Notes: generated by a model from the sequence alone, not told the origin. A DNA stretch of 64,000 nt from Paenibacillus glycinis (GCF_009909185.1 NZ_JAAAMV010000001.1:806001-870000), one strand, 5' to 3'. Shown: positions 8,793 to 17,361, counted from the stretch's first letter. Numbers and translations: made by a program.

Positions 8793-10505
8793 TTATTTCT
8801 TGGTTACCTTGGCAAGCGAGATGACGGACGTCGCCGGAACGCTCGTATCGTAGTTGGTAAAAGCCGTCTCGCTGTATGGCGTCTTGCCCGTGCTGTACAG
8901 CGTGACGATCGGCGCCAGCTCCGCGACCCGGTCCTGCACTTTCTTGTACAGCTCCGCGCGCCGAACGGCGTCGGCCGAAGCGGCTTGGTCGAGCCATTGA
9001 TCGACCTGGGCGTCCTTGAATCGCTCCCAATTCAAGCCCGGCGTATTCTGGCCGATCGGCGCCGTCATTTTGCTATGGAACACTTCGAGCGCCGCCTGCG
9101 GATCCGGCGGTACGGTAATGCCGTTCTGAATCAGATCGTAATTGCCCGCCATCGCCAAGCTCGTCAATTCCGGCCAGGTCACGAGTTTAATGGACGTCTC
9201 GATTCCGGCCTCCTTCAGCCAACCGGTTATCATCGTGCCTTCCTTGTTCTGCGCCGGGGCATTCGCCGCCATGTAATACACGAAGCTCAGCTTCACGCCG
9301 TCTTTCTCGTAGACGCCTTTGCCGTTCTTCTCGTAGCCGGCATCCGTCAAGGTCTTGTTCGCCTGCTCGATGCTGAACTGCAGCGAAGGATCCTTCTCCA
9401 GGTCCGCGTCCACCAAGCTGCCGAACCCTTGCGACAGGAACCCCGGATTGCCGAGCGTCGCGGCGCCCATCTCGCCTTTGTCCACGATCTCTTGACGGTT
9501 GACCGCCTGCTGGATCGCTTTGCGCACTGCCGGATCCTTCAGCCCCGGTTTGTCGTTGTTGATAATGACCGCGTAGGTGGACAAGCCCGGGAACTGCTGC
9601 AGCTTGTTGTCCTTGTTCTCCAGGAGCTTCGGCAGGCTCGGCATCGCCAAGGCTCCGGTCGTGCCTTGAATCTCGCCCTTCTGCAGCGACAGCGTGATGG
9701 CCGGCGAATCCTTGAATCGCTGCAGGACCAATTCGCCGATCTTCGGCGCGCCGAGGAAGTAATCCGCGTTGGCCGCCAGCAGTATGGCGCTTTCGTTGAT
9801 GCTTTTGAACGTGAACGCTCCCGTCCCGACCGGCGTCTTGTTCAAGAACGTCTCCGGGTTCTCTTTCTCGAACACGTGCTTCGGCACGATATAGACCGTA
9901 GAGAGGTAGTTGGGCAAGGAAGGGAACGCGCCGTTCAGTGCGAACGCGACCGTATCCGCGCCGACCGCCGTTACTTTGCTCAGGCGAGTGTCGCTCCACA
10001 GCTGATAGGAATCCAGGACGGGATGATCTTTAAGCGTTTGGAACGTATAGACCACGTCGTCGGCCGTGAAGGGCTGCCCGTCATGCCATTTGGCCGCCGT
10101 ATTGAGCTTTACCGTGAACGTCTTCCCGTCCGCGGACCAAGCTCCGTCATCGGCCGCCAGTCGGTCGATCAGCTCGCCCTTGACCGGATTGAAGTAAAAC
10201 AAGGCATCGTACACGTAGTCGAACAGCGGTCGATAGTTCCCTGTTTTCAAAAACGGATTGAAATTGTTGACCTGCTCGGGATTGATGATGTCGCCGAGCC
10301 GGTAAGAAACGTTCTCCGTTTTCGGCGGATTATCGGGCGAGGCCGTGCCGGTATCGGCGTTTCCGGCCGAATTGCCAGCAGCCGGCGAATTGCCCGCGTT
10401 ATTGCCGCAGCCCGCGAGCAGCGCAACGGACAGCAGCGCGGCGATGCCTAGCGGGAGCAATCTTTTCTTTCTGGATAGTGGCGTTGGTCGAGATCTCATG
10501 TTCAT
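8793..10505 (-). CDS. Family-5 extracellular solute-binding lipoprotein
   Basis: The 570-residue SBP_bac_5 protein has an N-terminal lipoprotein signal with lipobox LLAGC, so it is anchored outside the membrane by a diacylglyceryl cysteine. Family features are the N-terminal segment GDIINPEQVNNFNPF, AKWHDGQPFTADDVVYTF and the late SLAMAGNYDLIQNGI region. GGAGGG favours the ATG at 10505; an ATG six nt further in is possible, and the one at 10517 is too far upstream. Family-5 proteins bind peptides, but several bind oligosaccharides. The co-transcribed sulfatase and FGE make a sulfated saccharide the better guess for this one. It is the first gene of the operon. Confidence 0.9.
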   Translation of the reverse strand: MNMRSRPTPLSRKKRLLPLGIAALLSVALLAGCGNNAGNSPAAGNSAGNADTGTASPDNPPKTENVSYRLGDIINPEQVNNFNPFLKTGNYRPLFDYVYDALFYFNPVKGELIDRLAADDGAWSADGKTFTVKLNTAAKWHDGQPFTADDVVYTFQTLKDHPVLDSYQLWSDTRLSKVTAVGADTVAFALNGAFPSLPNYLSTVYIVPKHVFEKENPETFLNKTPVGTGAFTFKSINESAILLAANADYFLGAPKIGELVLQRFKDSPAITLSLQKGEIQGTTGALAMPSLPKLLENKDNKLQQFPGLSTYAVIINNDKPGLKDPAVRKAIQQAVNRQEIVDKGEMGAATLGNPGFLSQGFGSLVDADLEKDPSLQFSIEQANKTLTDAGYEKNGKGVYEKDGVKLSFVYYMAANAPAQNKEGTMITGWLKEAGIETSIKLVTWPELTSLAMAGNYDLIQNGITVPPDPQAALEVFHSKMTAPIGQNTPGLNWERFKDAQVDQWLDQAASADAVRRAELYKKVQDRVAELAPIVTLYSTGKTPYSETAFTNYDTSVPATSVISLAKVTKK

Positions 10506-10568
10506 GTAACCCTCCATTTATCATGATCCGCTTTAACCGGCCGACAAAAAAAACACAACGCAAAATCG

Positions 10569-10586
10569 ATTGCCGCTGGCGGCAAT
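10569..10586. repeat. Perfect 8-bp inverted repeat in the operon leader
   Basis: ATTGCCGC-TG-GCGGCAAT lies 64 nt before the start of the solute-binding protein gene. The two-base centre makes it a poor RNA hairpin but a good operator shape. It could be a regulator site; no protein can be assigned. Confidence 0.5.
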
Positions 10587-10675
10587 TGCTCGCATCGTGT
10601 CTCCGGATGTCCGGTAGATCAATTCCTATAAGAATAGTCGGTTATTCGCTAACGGTTTCATCATACAACCCGCTT

Positions 10676-10707
10676 AACACTTTGTAAACCCTTATTTATA
10701 CACTGTT
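10676..10707. promoter_or_regulatory. Candidate TetR operator between the divergent transcription units
   Basis: Two 13-bp half-sites (AACACTTTGTAAA and the inverse of AACAGTGTATAAA) match at 10 of 13 positions around a 6-bp centre. The site lies between the transporter-sulfatase operon and the divergent tetR-type gene and reaches the -35 region of the latter, a position suited to joint control and autorepression. Confidence 0.5.
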
Positions 10708-10734
10708 CATTTCTCGTGGGATTCGTCGTATAAT
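10706..10734 (+). promoter_or_regulatory. Candidate promoter of the divergent TetR-family gene
   Basis: A perfect TATAAT (10729-10734) is preceded at 17 nt by a weak -35 (TTCATT, 10706-10711). It overlaps the end of the candidate operator. The coding start is about 110 nt downstream. Confidence 0.5.
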
Positions 10735-10843
10735 GGAGGACGCAAGAGGATCGGGCGGACCGGTCCGCGAATGAAATAGGCACGCGGAAATAGGCATTTC
10801 GACATACGTACGCAGCATGGGCAAAAAGAGAGGTTGGGTCGCG

Positions 10844-11527
10844 TTGAAAACATGGGAAGAAGAATTGGACGAACTGCGCAGCAAACGGCGCGATCAGATT
10901 TTGGACGCGGCCAGGGAGATCTTTCTGGAGAAGGATATGGCGCAAATCACGATGGTCGATATCGTGGCCAAGGCGGGGGTCAGCAGGGTTACGCTCTATA
11001 AATATTTCAATTCCATTCACGAGATCGTCTTCGAAATTCAAATCAAAATCATGAACGAGATCTCGCGGTACTTCGAGGTGGAAGGCGACGCCGGCAAGAC
11101 GGGCGCGGATAAACTCGGCTTCATGATCAACGGCTGGCTCCGGCTGTATCGCGAGCAGCCCGACCATCTGCGGTTTATCGCGCTTTTCGATCATTTTTAC
11201 CGCAGCTCCTTTCCGTCCGAGGAGCTGCGCAAGCGGTACAAGAACTCCATGGAAGACCGGGGCGAGAAGTTCAAAGCCGCCATCGAAGAAGGCATTCGTG
11301 ACGGCTCGCTGCACGCGGTATTCGATCCTACCCTGCTGGAGACGATGATTCAGAACACCTTGATCAGCATGATGCTGCGCATGGCGACGAGGGGGCATCT
11401 CATTCAGAAGCAGTGGGACATCGATCCCGAGCAGATCTTGATCTATCTGATGCATTTCATGTCGCAGTTCGTCCGCACGACGCCGGAGTTGTCCGTATTC
11501 GGACTGCCGCCGGCCGCGCGACCGTAA
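10844..11527 (+). CDS. TetR/AcrR-family regulator, probably of the sulfatase operon
   Basis: About 227 residues. The N-terminal helix-turn-helix is clear (ILDAAREIF then ITMVDIVAKAGVSRVTLYKY), followed by an all-helical ligand domain. The frame has an ATG at 10817 with no Shine-Dalgarno site; a TTG at 10844 has AGAGGT 9 nt upstream and puts the DNA-binding domain at the usual distance from the N terminus, so I prefer it (the alternative protein has 236 residues). It is divergent from the transporter-sulfatase operon, with a dyad between them, so control of that operon and of itself is the likely role. The ligand is unknown. Confidence 0.85.
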   Translation: MKTWEEELDELRSKRRDQILDAAREIFLEKDMAQITMVDIVAKAGVSRVTLYKYFNSIHEIVFEIQIKIMNEISRYFEVEGDAGKTGADKLGFMINGWLRLYREQPDHLRFIALFDHFYRSSFPSEELRKRYKNSMEDRGEKFKAAIEEGIRDGSLHAVFDPTLLETMIQNTLISMMLRMATRGHLIQKQWDIDPEQILIYLMHFMSQFVRTTPELSVFGLPPAARP

Positions 11528-11542
11528 AATCGGGACATAAAA

Positions 11543-11566
11543 AAAAGCTTGAATGCTCAAGCTTTT
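11543..11566. terminator. Bidirectional terminator between convergent TetR-family genes
   Basis: Ten-base-pair stem AAAAGCTTGA / TCAAGCTTTT with a 4-nt loop; A and T tracts flank it so it can work on both strands. It lies between stops at 11527 (plus) and 11585 (minus). Confidence 0.85.
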
Positions 11567-11584
11567 CGCCGATACGCGATGTCC

Positions 11585-12136
11585 TTATCGTCTAATGATC
11601 GATTGACAAATGCCGCTCATAACTTCGGGCAGCATATCTTCGTTAATGACGCGCCCATACTGTAACGATCCTTTGATGGCCGCCAATACGACCAACGCCA
11701 TCGCTCGCGAATCCGCTTCGCGGCCGGATGCTTCATCGGTGATCATGTCCTGCATGACCGTCAGCTCCAGACGGCTGATCTCTTGCATTTTAACCCGCAT
11801 CCGTTCCGGCAGCAGTTCGAAATCGGTCTGCAGCGCCGATACCGGGCATATCTCGTTCGCCGCGAATTTCTCGGATTGCAGCCGATAAAACCGGTCCAAT
11901 TTCTTTTCTAACGACTCCCGGGAAGTCGCGATGCTGGCCGAGAATTCGGTCAGCCTCAGATGGAGCCGGTTCAGCACGGCGAGACCCAAATCTTCCTTTT
12001 TTTCGAAATGATAATGGATGCTCGCTTTCGTTATGCCGAAATGCTTGGAAATATCGTCGTAACTAAAGGCGGCATAGCCCTTCTGTTGAATAAGCGATTT
12101 CGCGAAGCTGATAATTTCCGATTTTCTGTTTTCCAT
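11585..12136 (-). CDS. TetR/AcrR-family regulator
   Basis: A 183-residue protein with an N-terminal helix-turn-helix (IISFAKSLIQQKGYAAFSY, then DDISKHFGITKASIHYHF) and a helical C-terminal domain. The ribosome binding site is weak. It lies 72 nt downstream of the LysR gene on the same strand; that spacer holds a large inverted repeat that might attenuate read-through or serve as an operator. No target gene is adjacent other than the LysR gene. Confidence 0.87.
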   Translation of the reverse strand: MENRKSEIISFAKSLIQQKGYAAFSYDDISKHFGITKASIHYHFEKKEDLGLAVLNRLHLRLTEFSASIATSRESLEKKLDRFYRLQSEKFAANEICPVSALQTDFELLPERMRVKMQEISRLELTVMQDMITDEASGREADSRAMALVVLAAIKGSLQYGRVINEDMLPEVMSGICQSIIRR

Positions 12137-12143
12137 GTCGTTC

Positions 12144-12192
12144 GCAAGTCAAATCTCGACCTGGAGGGCCGCGGCCCCCCGGAAGGACTTGC
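12144..12192. repeat. Inverted repeat in the LysR-TetR spacer
   Basis: Outer arms GCAAGTC / GACTTGC enclose a GC-rich palindrome, GGGCCGCGGCCC, near the centre. There is no T-tract on the minus strand, so it is not a standard terminator. It fills most of the 72-nt spacer between the two regulator genes and could be an attenuating hairpin or operator. Confidence 0.5.
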
Positions 12193-12208
12193 ACTTCTCC
12201 CTTTCGCT

Positions 12209-13099
12209 TTAGATGACGCCCTCAATCTGCGCTTCGTTGATGCGTTTGATGAAATCGTTGATGACCAGTACGTGTTTATGCTTGGATTTGAATCCGATCA
12301 ATAATTCATTGCGAACGCTCATCTGTTCGAACACGACCCGCCATCCGGGTTCCGTTACTTTGTGATGCTTCAGCATATAGGTCGGAAGCAAACTCACCCC
12401 CGCGCCTTCCGCGATCGCCATCAAGATCAAATGCAGGCTGGGAATGACATGGACCGGATTGATCGTCGGCCTCGTCTTGAAAAACTCTCTCCAGTATCGC
12501 CGAATGATGGGAAGGTCAAGTCCGTAGCTTATCCATCGCTGCCCCGAAAGCCAAAGCTCCTTTTCCTTGTAAGTCTTGCATTCGGGCACGTTCGTTCCGA
12601 TTGGCGCCACGACGACAAAGCGTTCTTCCATAAGCCGGACGTATTCGATGCCGGGCGTCATAAATTTTTTTGTCGTTAAAATGATGTCTACGCGATCCTC
12701 TTTCAGAAGCTCCAGCAATCGGTCGGCATCGCCGAAATAGGTAATCGTATTCAGATCCAATCGCGACAAGTAAGAAATAATGTGCTCCGTGAACAACTCC
12801 TGCGTTGAACCGATTTTTATCATTTCCATCGTCGGGGACAAATGCAGCTTCAACCCCATCGTCTTTTCCTCTAACGACTCGATATGAGGCGCCAAATGAG
12901 AATACAGCTGCTTGCCGCGTTCGGTCGGAACCAGCTTTCGCGTGGTTCGGGTGAACAACGGTTCGCCCACTTCGGCTTCCAAGGAAGCGAGATGCTGGCT
13001 CATCGCCGGCTGGGTCATAATCCGGGTCCTCGCGGCTTCGGTAACCGAATTGTGTTTATAAATGGCGATGAAGCTTCTGTACCATTCAAAATCGACCAT
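12209..13099 (-). CDS. LysR-family transcriptional regulator
   Basis: A 296-residue protein with the N-terminal winged helix-turn-helix (EAARTRIMTQPAMSQHLASL, then VGEPLFTRTTRKLVPTERG) and a LysR substrate-binding domain (IKIGSTQELFTEHI onwards). AAGGAG lies 6 nt before the ATG. It is divergent from the first subtilase operon, with an 840-bp region between, and a GlnR/TnrA-like box lies about 100 bp upstream of its start. Whether it controls the protease genes cannot be told from sequence. Confidence 0.9.
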   Translation of the reverse strand: MVDFEWYRSFIAIYKHNSVTEAARTRIMTQPAMSQHLASLEAEVGEPLFTRTTRKLVPTERGKQLYSHLAPHIESLEEKTMGLKLHLSPTMEMIKIGSTQELFTEHIISYLSRLDLNTITYFGDADRLLELLKEDRVDIILTTKKFMTPGIEYVRLMEERFVVVAPIGTNVPECKTYKEKELWLSGQRWISYGLDLPIIRRYWREFFKTRPTINPVHVIPSLHLILMAIAEGAGVSLLPTYMLKHHKVTEPGWRVVFEQMSVRNELLIGFKSKHKHVLVINDFIKRINEAQIEGVI

Positions 13100-13202
13100 A
13101 GCTGCTCCTTCTACTAGTCATGGAAAGTTCGACATGAAGTTTCGGTTTCGCGAATGAAACCGACTTTCCCGCTTGCGTAACTGAGATAACCCGCCTTTTA
13201 AG

Positions 13203-13219
13203 TGTAAGATATTCTCACA
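13203..13219. promoter_or_regulatory. GlnR/TnrA-type box upstream of LysR and the first subtilase operon
   Basis: TGTAAGATATTCTCACA fits the Bacillus TnrA/GlnR consensus TGTNANAWWWTMTNACA at every position. On the plus strand a TATAAA (13251-13256) is centred about 42 nt downstream, close to the spacing of TnrA-activated promoters; on the minus strand it lies 104 nt from the LysR start. Which gene it serves is open. Confidence 0.55.
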
Positions 13220-13622
13220 CACACAACAAATTATGAAATAAAGAGTTTGGTATAAATTTATTTATTTAAACAAATCGCTGCCATGCTCTCGAAAACTATC
13301 ATGCGGTTCATACGTTTGCATGTTAATTTCCATCACAGGGCGCTATCCCTGCAGCGTCGGCTTCAGAAAATTCCTCCGCAAGAAATTGCCTCAATTTTAA
13401 GCTCCCAGCTTCAACGTGAAGACTGCCTCCTTTAAATGTTATTTATTCCCATCCCAGAGACGCTTTGCTGCAGAACGTCTCGGTAACGTCAAGACCCCTT
13501 TCTTTGGCCGGAACTGCCGCCCTTTTCCTCCTTGCCTTCACTTCAGATTCGCCGGCAAAGCAACTGTCGTACGATTGCGGCGATATATAAATCTATTTAT
13601 ACGCTTTCTTTCATTTCATTAT

Positions 13623-13690
13623 TTGTAGTTCCTATCAATAGACCTTACACTATCACTAATTCCGGACATAAAATGTTAAATTTCCTAACA
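13623..13690 (+). promoter_or_regulatory. Promoter with GlnR/TnrA box for the first B-A subtilase operon
   Basis: A weak -35 (TTGTAG, 13623-13628) and -10 (TACACT, 13646-13651) are 17 nt apart. Twenty-two nt after the -10 lies TGTTAAATTTCCTAACA (13674-13690), an exact TGTNA-N7-TNACA box. The two other visible subtilase operons have the same arrangement, which supports this otherwise weak promoter. A box at this position would normally block initiation, i.e. repression by GlnR or TnrA. Confidence 0.55.
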
Positions 13691-13942
13691 TATAGTTCCG
13701 GTACTGCCACACCTATCTATAAATCGGGAGTCGTTTCAACGAGCAGTCGTGCCCGTATAGGCCAGGAAAGGAGCATGTTTATTCCCAACAGACGAGGCAT
13801 TATTGTTCTACCCGCCTTCATCGCGCAGATTCGGAAGCACCGCGCCTATTTTATCCGCAGCACCCTGACATACGATTCGGAATGATATCGCACCCGATGC
13901 GAGTCGAGTCTCAGGACTATTCATCCAGGAGGAGATCATGAC

Positions 13943-16900
13943 TTGAAGCTTCATGCGAAGAAGACAATGTACTTATCGTTATTGCTAACTTCCGTTTTAC
14001 TTACCGACACCTTGCCATTAACCTTCGATTCATCCATGCACGAGGTTGCTTCGGCGCAAGGAACCGCATCCTCGGGGAAACTCCGAAAGACGATGCTGCC
14101 GGAAAGCAATGCAATCGAAGCAGAGCCGGCCATCGAAGTTCCGCCCAGCCCTTTCCCGCAAGCCGATCCTCCGCCGGGAGTTACGCTTCCGAAAGCCGAC
14201 AGCATTATCGTGAAATATAAACCCGGAACCATCCCGGCCGCGAATGCCTCGGCTTCTGGTTTGACGCTCGAGAGAACGCTGCCAAGTCTTAATGCCGAGG
14301 TGCTCAAGGTGCCGGATGGGATGGATATCGGGCCCCTTCTGGCGCAATTCAAATCCGACCCCAACGTCCTGTACGCAGAGCCGGACGACCATGTCGTGAC
14401 GTCCGAGCCGGATGCCTCCGGTGCCGTCGCATCGCATCGCTCCCCGGCACCGGAGGCCCCGGCATCGCAGTCCGTCGCACCGACGAACGAGCCGGCTGCC
14501 GATTCTGCCGCGCTTCAGCCTCTCATCCCGAATGATCCTTATTTCCCACAGCAATGGGGCTTGCACAATACCATAGACAACAGTGAAACAAGCACATCGG
14601 ATATCGACATCAACGCGCCGGAGGCCTGGTCGCTTCTGCAAGACGGCGGGAAAGAGGTCGTCGTCGCGGTAATCAGCGACGGCGTGGATATCGATCATCC
14701 GGATCTGGCGAACCGCATCTGGACGAATGACAAGGAAATCCCGAACAACGGCATCGACGACGACGGCAACGGCTATGTCGACGACGTCCACGGATGGGAC
14801 TTCAATCATGACGACAACAATCCCGACGATTTGAACGATCCGGCCATGCATGGAACGGTGATATCGGGCACCGTGGCAGCGAACGCGAACAATGCCATTG
14901 GGATTGCCGGCGTTGCGCCGAACGCGAAGATCCTTCCCATCAAGACGTTCTCGTCGACCACACGCAGCGGAACATTCTCCCAAATCCTGGAGGGCATCGC
15001 CTACGCCGAGCAGATGGGCGCCGACGTCGCGGTGCTGGACTTCACGTCCTGGGAACCGAGCGAATCGATATTGGATGCGCTCCAGCACTCCGATATGCTG
15101 TTCGTGGCACAGCCAGGCGAATCTTATCTCTCGGACCTGGACCAATCCCCGAGCTACCCGGCCTCCTACAAGCTCCCGAACGTATTGACCGTCAGCGGCA
15201 TTCAGGCACAAGGCAAATTGCTGACCGCCTACGGCAAAAAGACCGTTCAGATGGCCGCTCCCGCCTCGGATACATGGACGACCTTGCCTTCGGAAAATCC
15301 GGCATACGGCGCCCAAATTGACACCGGCGCATACAGAGCGATCTATAACGGGCTCGGCTTCGAGAATTTGCCTTCGTCGGTCCAAACCGACACCTTCCGC
15401 AAGGCGCTCGATTTCTTGGGCGAGGGCATCGACAAACCGTCCATCCTGCTCGTCCAGGACGACAATTCAATCGGCGGCAACGAGGAGGAACATAGCTTCC
15501 TGGCGCTGTATAAGAGTTTCCTGCTGTCGGCCGGTTATGAAACCGACGGGATTCCGCTCGACGATGCGCGCGGAACCTTCCACGTCGCGTCCGTACCGAA
15601 AAACGAAAACGGCCCCGCCCTGGAAGCCATGCAGGATTACGACGCCGTCGTGTGGTTCACGGGCTATGCCAACGCGAACAGCTTCCCGGATTCGAACGCG
15701 CCTTCGGTGCTGACCGACTCCGACAAGGCGAATGTAACAAGCTATCTGCAGGCCGGCGGCCGGCTTCTCCTTACGGGCAGAGACGCGCTCTTCGGAAGCG
15801 AAACGTCCCCATTCCTGACGGACGTGCTGCATCTTGACTATCTGTACGATATCAACCAACTCTCCCAAATCGTTAATATAGACAACTACAATTTGATCGG
15901 GAACGACGGGACGATATACGCCGGACAATCCGTTCCGCTGCCGATTACGTCGAATAGCGACTTCGTCGCTCCACGGGATTCTTCCGCCCGCGGCAATCTT
16001 CTGATCGATATGCCCGACTACAACTACTTTTATGACTCCTACGGCGCCCCAGCCGTCGCGTACGCCGCGGGTACGGCCGCTTTGGTGCTTGGCCAAAATC
16101 CGAGCTATGACGCCAAGATGACGATTCAACGACTGATGAACAGCGGGAAGAAGGTAAGCACCTTGGCGGGTGCGACGATATCCGGCAAAATGCTCGACGC
16201 ATATCGCGCCATCTCCGACAAGGATATCCCCGGTACCCCGCTCGAGGCTTCGGAAGTGAGCGAGCGGCTTGACGAAACGTCTGATTCGGATCGGGTGTAC
16301 GCGGTCGAACTAAACGCAGGCGAGACCATCCAAGCGGAGCTGACCGGCGACGCGGGCACGGACTTCGACCTGTACCTGTACTCGCCTTCTGCCGTTACCG
16401 TCCATGGCAAAACCGGCATCGTCGCCGCTTCCGAACACCCGGGAACGTCCGGCGAAGGCTTCTCTTATCTAGTTAAGCAAACCGGCACCTATTACTTGAA
16501 CGTCTATGCATTCGCGGGCACGGGCGGATTCACGTTGCGCCTGCAGCACGCCAACGCGAACGGCACTTACGAGGAAGATGCCGATGAATTGACGTTCGCC
16601 GGCGATTGGGAGACGGTATCGGACGAAGCGCTGTCGAGCGGAAGCGCGAAACGCATCGATGCTCCGGGCCATGTCGAATTTACCTTCGAGGGCAGCTACA
16701 TCGAATGGATAGGCGCGAAGAACCCGCAGCAAGGCATCGCCGATGTCTACATCGACGGCAAGATTGCTTCATCCGTTTCCTTGTACGATACATCCGAGTC
16801 GACGCGGCAAACGCTGTTCAAGAAAGCTGTCTCCTATGACAAGCATACGATACGAGTCGAATGGACGGGCAAGACCGATCCAAGAGCCAGGAAGGGCGAC

Positions 16901-17314
16901 CCCGCCTTCGTGAACGTCGATGCGTTCGTCGTCAAACATCTCGTCCAAGATGCCGATACCTCCCAAGTGCGGTACGAGGGCACATGGATGACGAGCTTCA
17001 GCACCGTATACTCGGGCCACTCCGTCACGACTTCCCTTAAGAAAGACGATTTCGCCGAAATCACCTTCACGGGTACCAAAGTCCGTCTCCTTGCCCCTGT
17101 CGGCGACAAGCGCGGCATCGCGAATATCTACCTCGACGGGCAATTGACGAAAACGGTGGACTTTTATCGAACGGTCCGGCAGCAGGGAACCGTCGTCTTC
17201 GAATCAGACGCGCTAGCCGACGGCACGCATACCGTTCGCGTCGTGAACAGCGGAACGAAGAATCCGGGCTCTTCCGGCTATGCCGTCTCGATCGATGCCT
17301 TCGAGATCAACTAA
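13943..17314 (+). CDS. Class B subtilase homologue, predicted pseudoprotease
   Basis: A 1,123-residue secreted protein. Signal peptide; fervidolysin-like prodomain (SIIVKYKPG, DPNVLYAEPD); S8 fold of the GIDDDGNGYVDDV type. The Asp motif reads VISDGVD (catalytic Asp replaced by Ser245), His303 is kept (MHGTVISG), the oxyanion Asn is Glu393 (QPGES), and the Ser motif is degenerate (SYGAPAVAYAAG, Ala702 in the Ser position). A Rossmann-like domain is inserted before the Ser region (LLVQDDN, YDAVVWFTGY, GGRLLLTG). A PPC-like domain (VYAVELNAGE) and two beta-sandwich modules follow. The TTG start has AGGAGGAG 8 nt upstream; the ATG at 13938 reads ATG ACT TGA and cannot be the start. The active class A gene follows by 47 nt. 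Proteolytic activity is unlikely; a binding or helper role is inferred. Confidence 0.9.
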   Translation: MKLHAKKTMYLSLLLTSVLLTDTLPLTFDSSMHEVASAQGTASSGKLRKTMLPESNAIEAEPAIEVPPSPFPQADPPPGVTLPKADSIIVKYKPGTIPAANASASGLTLERTLPSLNAEVLKVPDGMDIGPLLAQFKSDPNVLYAEPDDHVVTSEPDASGAVASHRSPAPEAPASQSVAPTNEPAADSAALQPLIPNDPYFPQQWGLHNTIDNSETSTSDIDINAPEAWSLLQDGGKEVVVAVISDGVDIDHPDLANRIWTNDKEIPNNGIDDDGNGYVDDVHGWDFNHDDNNPDDLNDPAMHGTVISGTVAANANNAIGIAGVAPNAKILPIKTFSSTTRSGTFSQILEGIAYAEQMGADVAVLDFTSWEPSESILDALQHSDMLFVAQPGESYLSDLDQSPSYPASYKLPNVLTVSGIQAQGKLLTAYGKKTVQMAAPASDTWTTLPSENPAYGAQIDTGAYRAIYNGLGFENLPSSVQTDTFRKALDFLGEGIDKPSILLVQDDNSIGGNEEEHSFLALYKSFLLSAGYETDGIPLDDARGTFHVASVPKNENGPALEAMQDYDAVVWFTGYANANSFPDSNAPSVLTDSDKANVTSYLQAGGRLLLTGRDALFGSETSPFLTDVLHLDYLYDINQLSQIVNIDNYNLIGNDGTIYAGQSVPLPITSNSDFVAPRDSSARGNLLIDMPDYNYFYDSYGAPAVAYAAGTAALVLGQNPSYDAKMTIQRLMNSGKKVSTLAGATISGKMLDAYRAISDKDIPGTPLEASEVSERLDETSDSDRVYAVELNAGETIQAELTGDAGTDFDLYLYSPSAVTVHGKTGIVAASEHPGTSGEGFSYLVKQTGTYYLNVYAFAGTGGFTLRLQHANANGTYEEDADELTFAGDWETVSDEALSSGSAKRIDAPGHVEFTFEGSYIEWIGAKNPQQGIADVYIDGKIASSVSLYDTSESTRQTLFKKAVSYDKHTIRVEWTGKTDPRARKGDPAFVNVDAFVVKHLVQDADTSQVRYEGTWMTSFSTVYSGHSVTTSLKKDDFAEITFTGTKVRLLAPVGDKRGIANIYLDGQLTKTVDFYRTVRQQGTVVFESDALADGTHTVRVVNSGTKNPGSSGYAVSIDAFEIN

Positions 17315-17361
17315 TTCATGCGAGAACAGACACTTTTAATCAAGAAATGGGGAACCCGGAT

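Larger units (their letters stand above)
13100..13942. other. Long intergenic region between LysR and the first subtilase operon
   Basis: This 843-bp stretch is more AT-rich than its surroundings. It contains two GlnR/TnrA-type boxes (13203-13219 and 13674-13690), a candidate promoter (13623-13651) and then a leader of about 285 nt before the first subtilase. I saw no convincing gene; short open frames here lack ribosome binding sites and family resemblance. I did not recognise a known riboswitch. Confidence 0.6.

Noticed and set aside
13532-13885. 117-codon frame in the leader of the first subtilase operon
   Set aside because: No ribosome binding site, no domain, and it spans the promoter and GlnR/TnrA box.
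13943-17314. Class B genes as ordinary pseudogenes
   Set aside because: Full-length frames without stops or frameshifts, strong ribosome binding sites, conserved extra domains and conserved operon position argue against decay.
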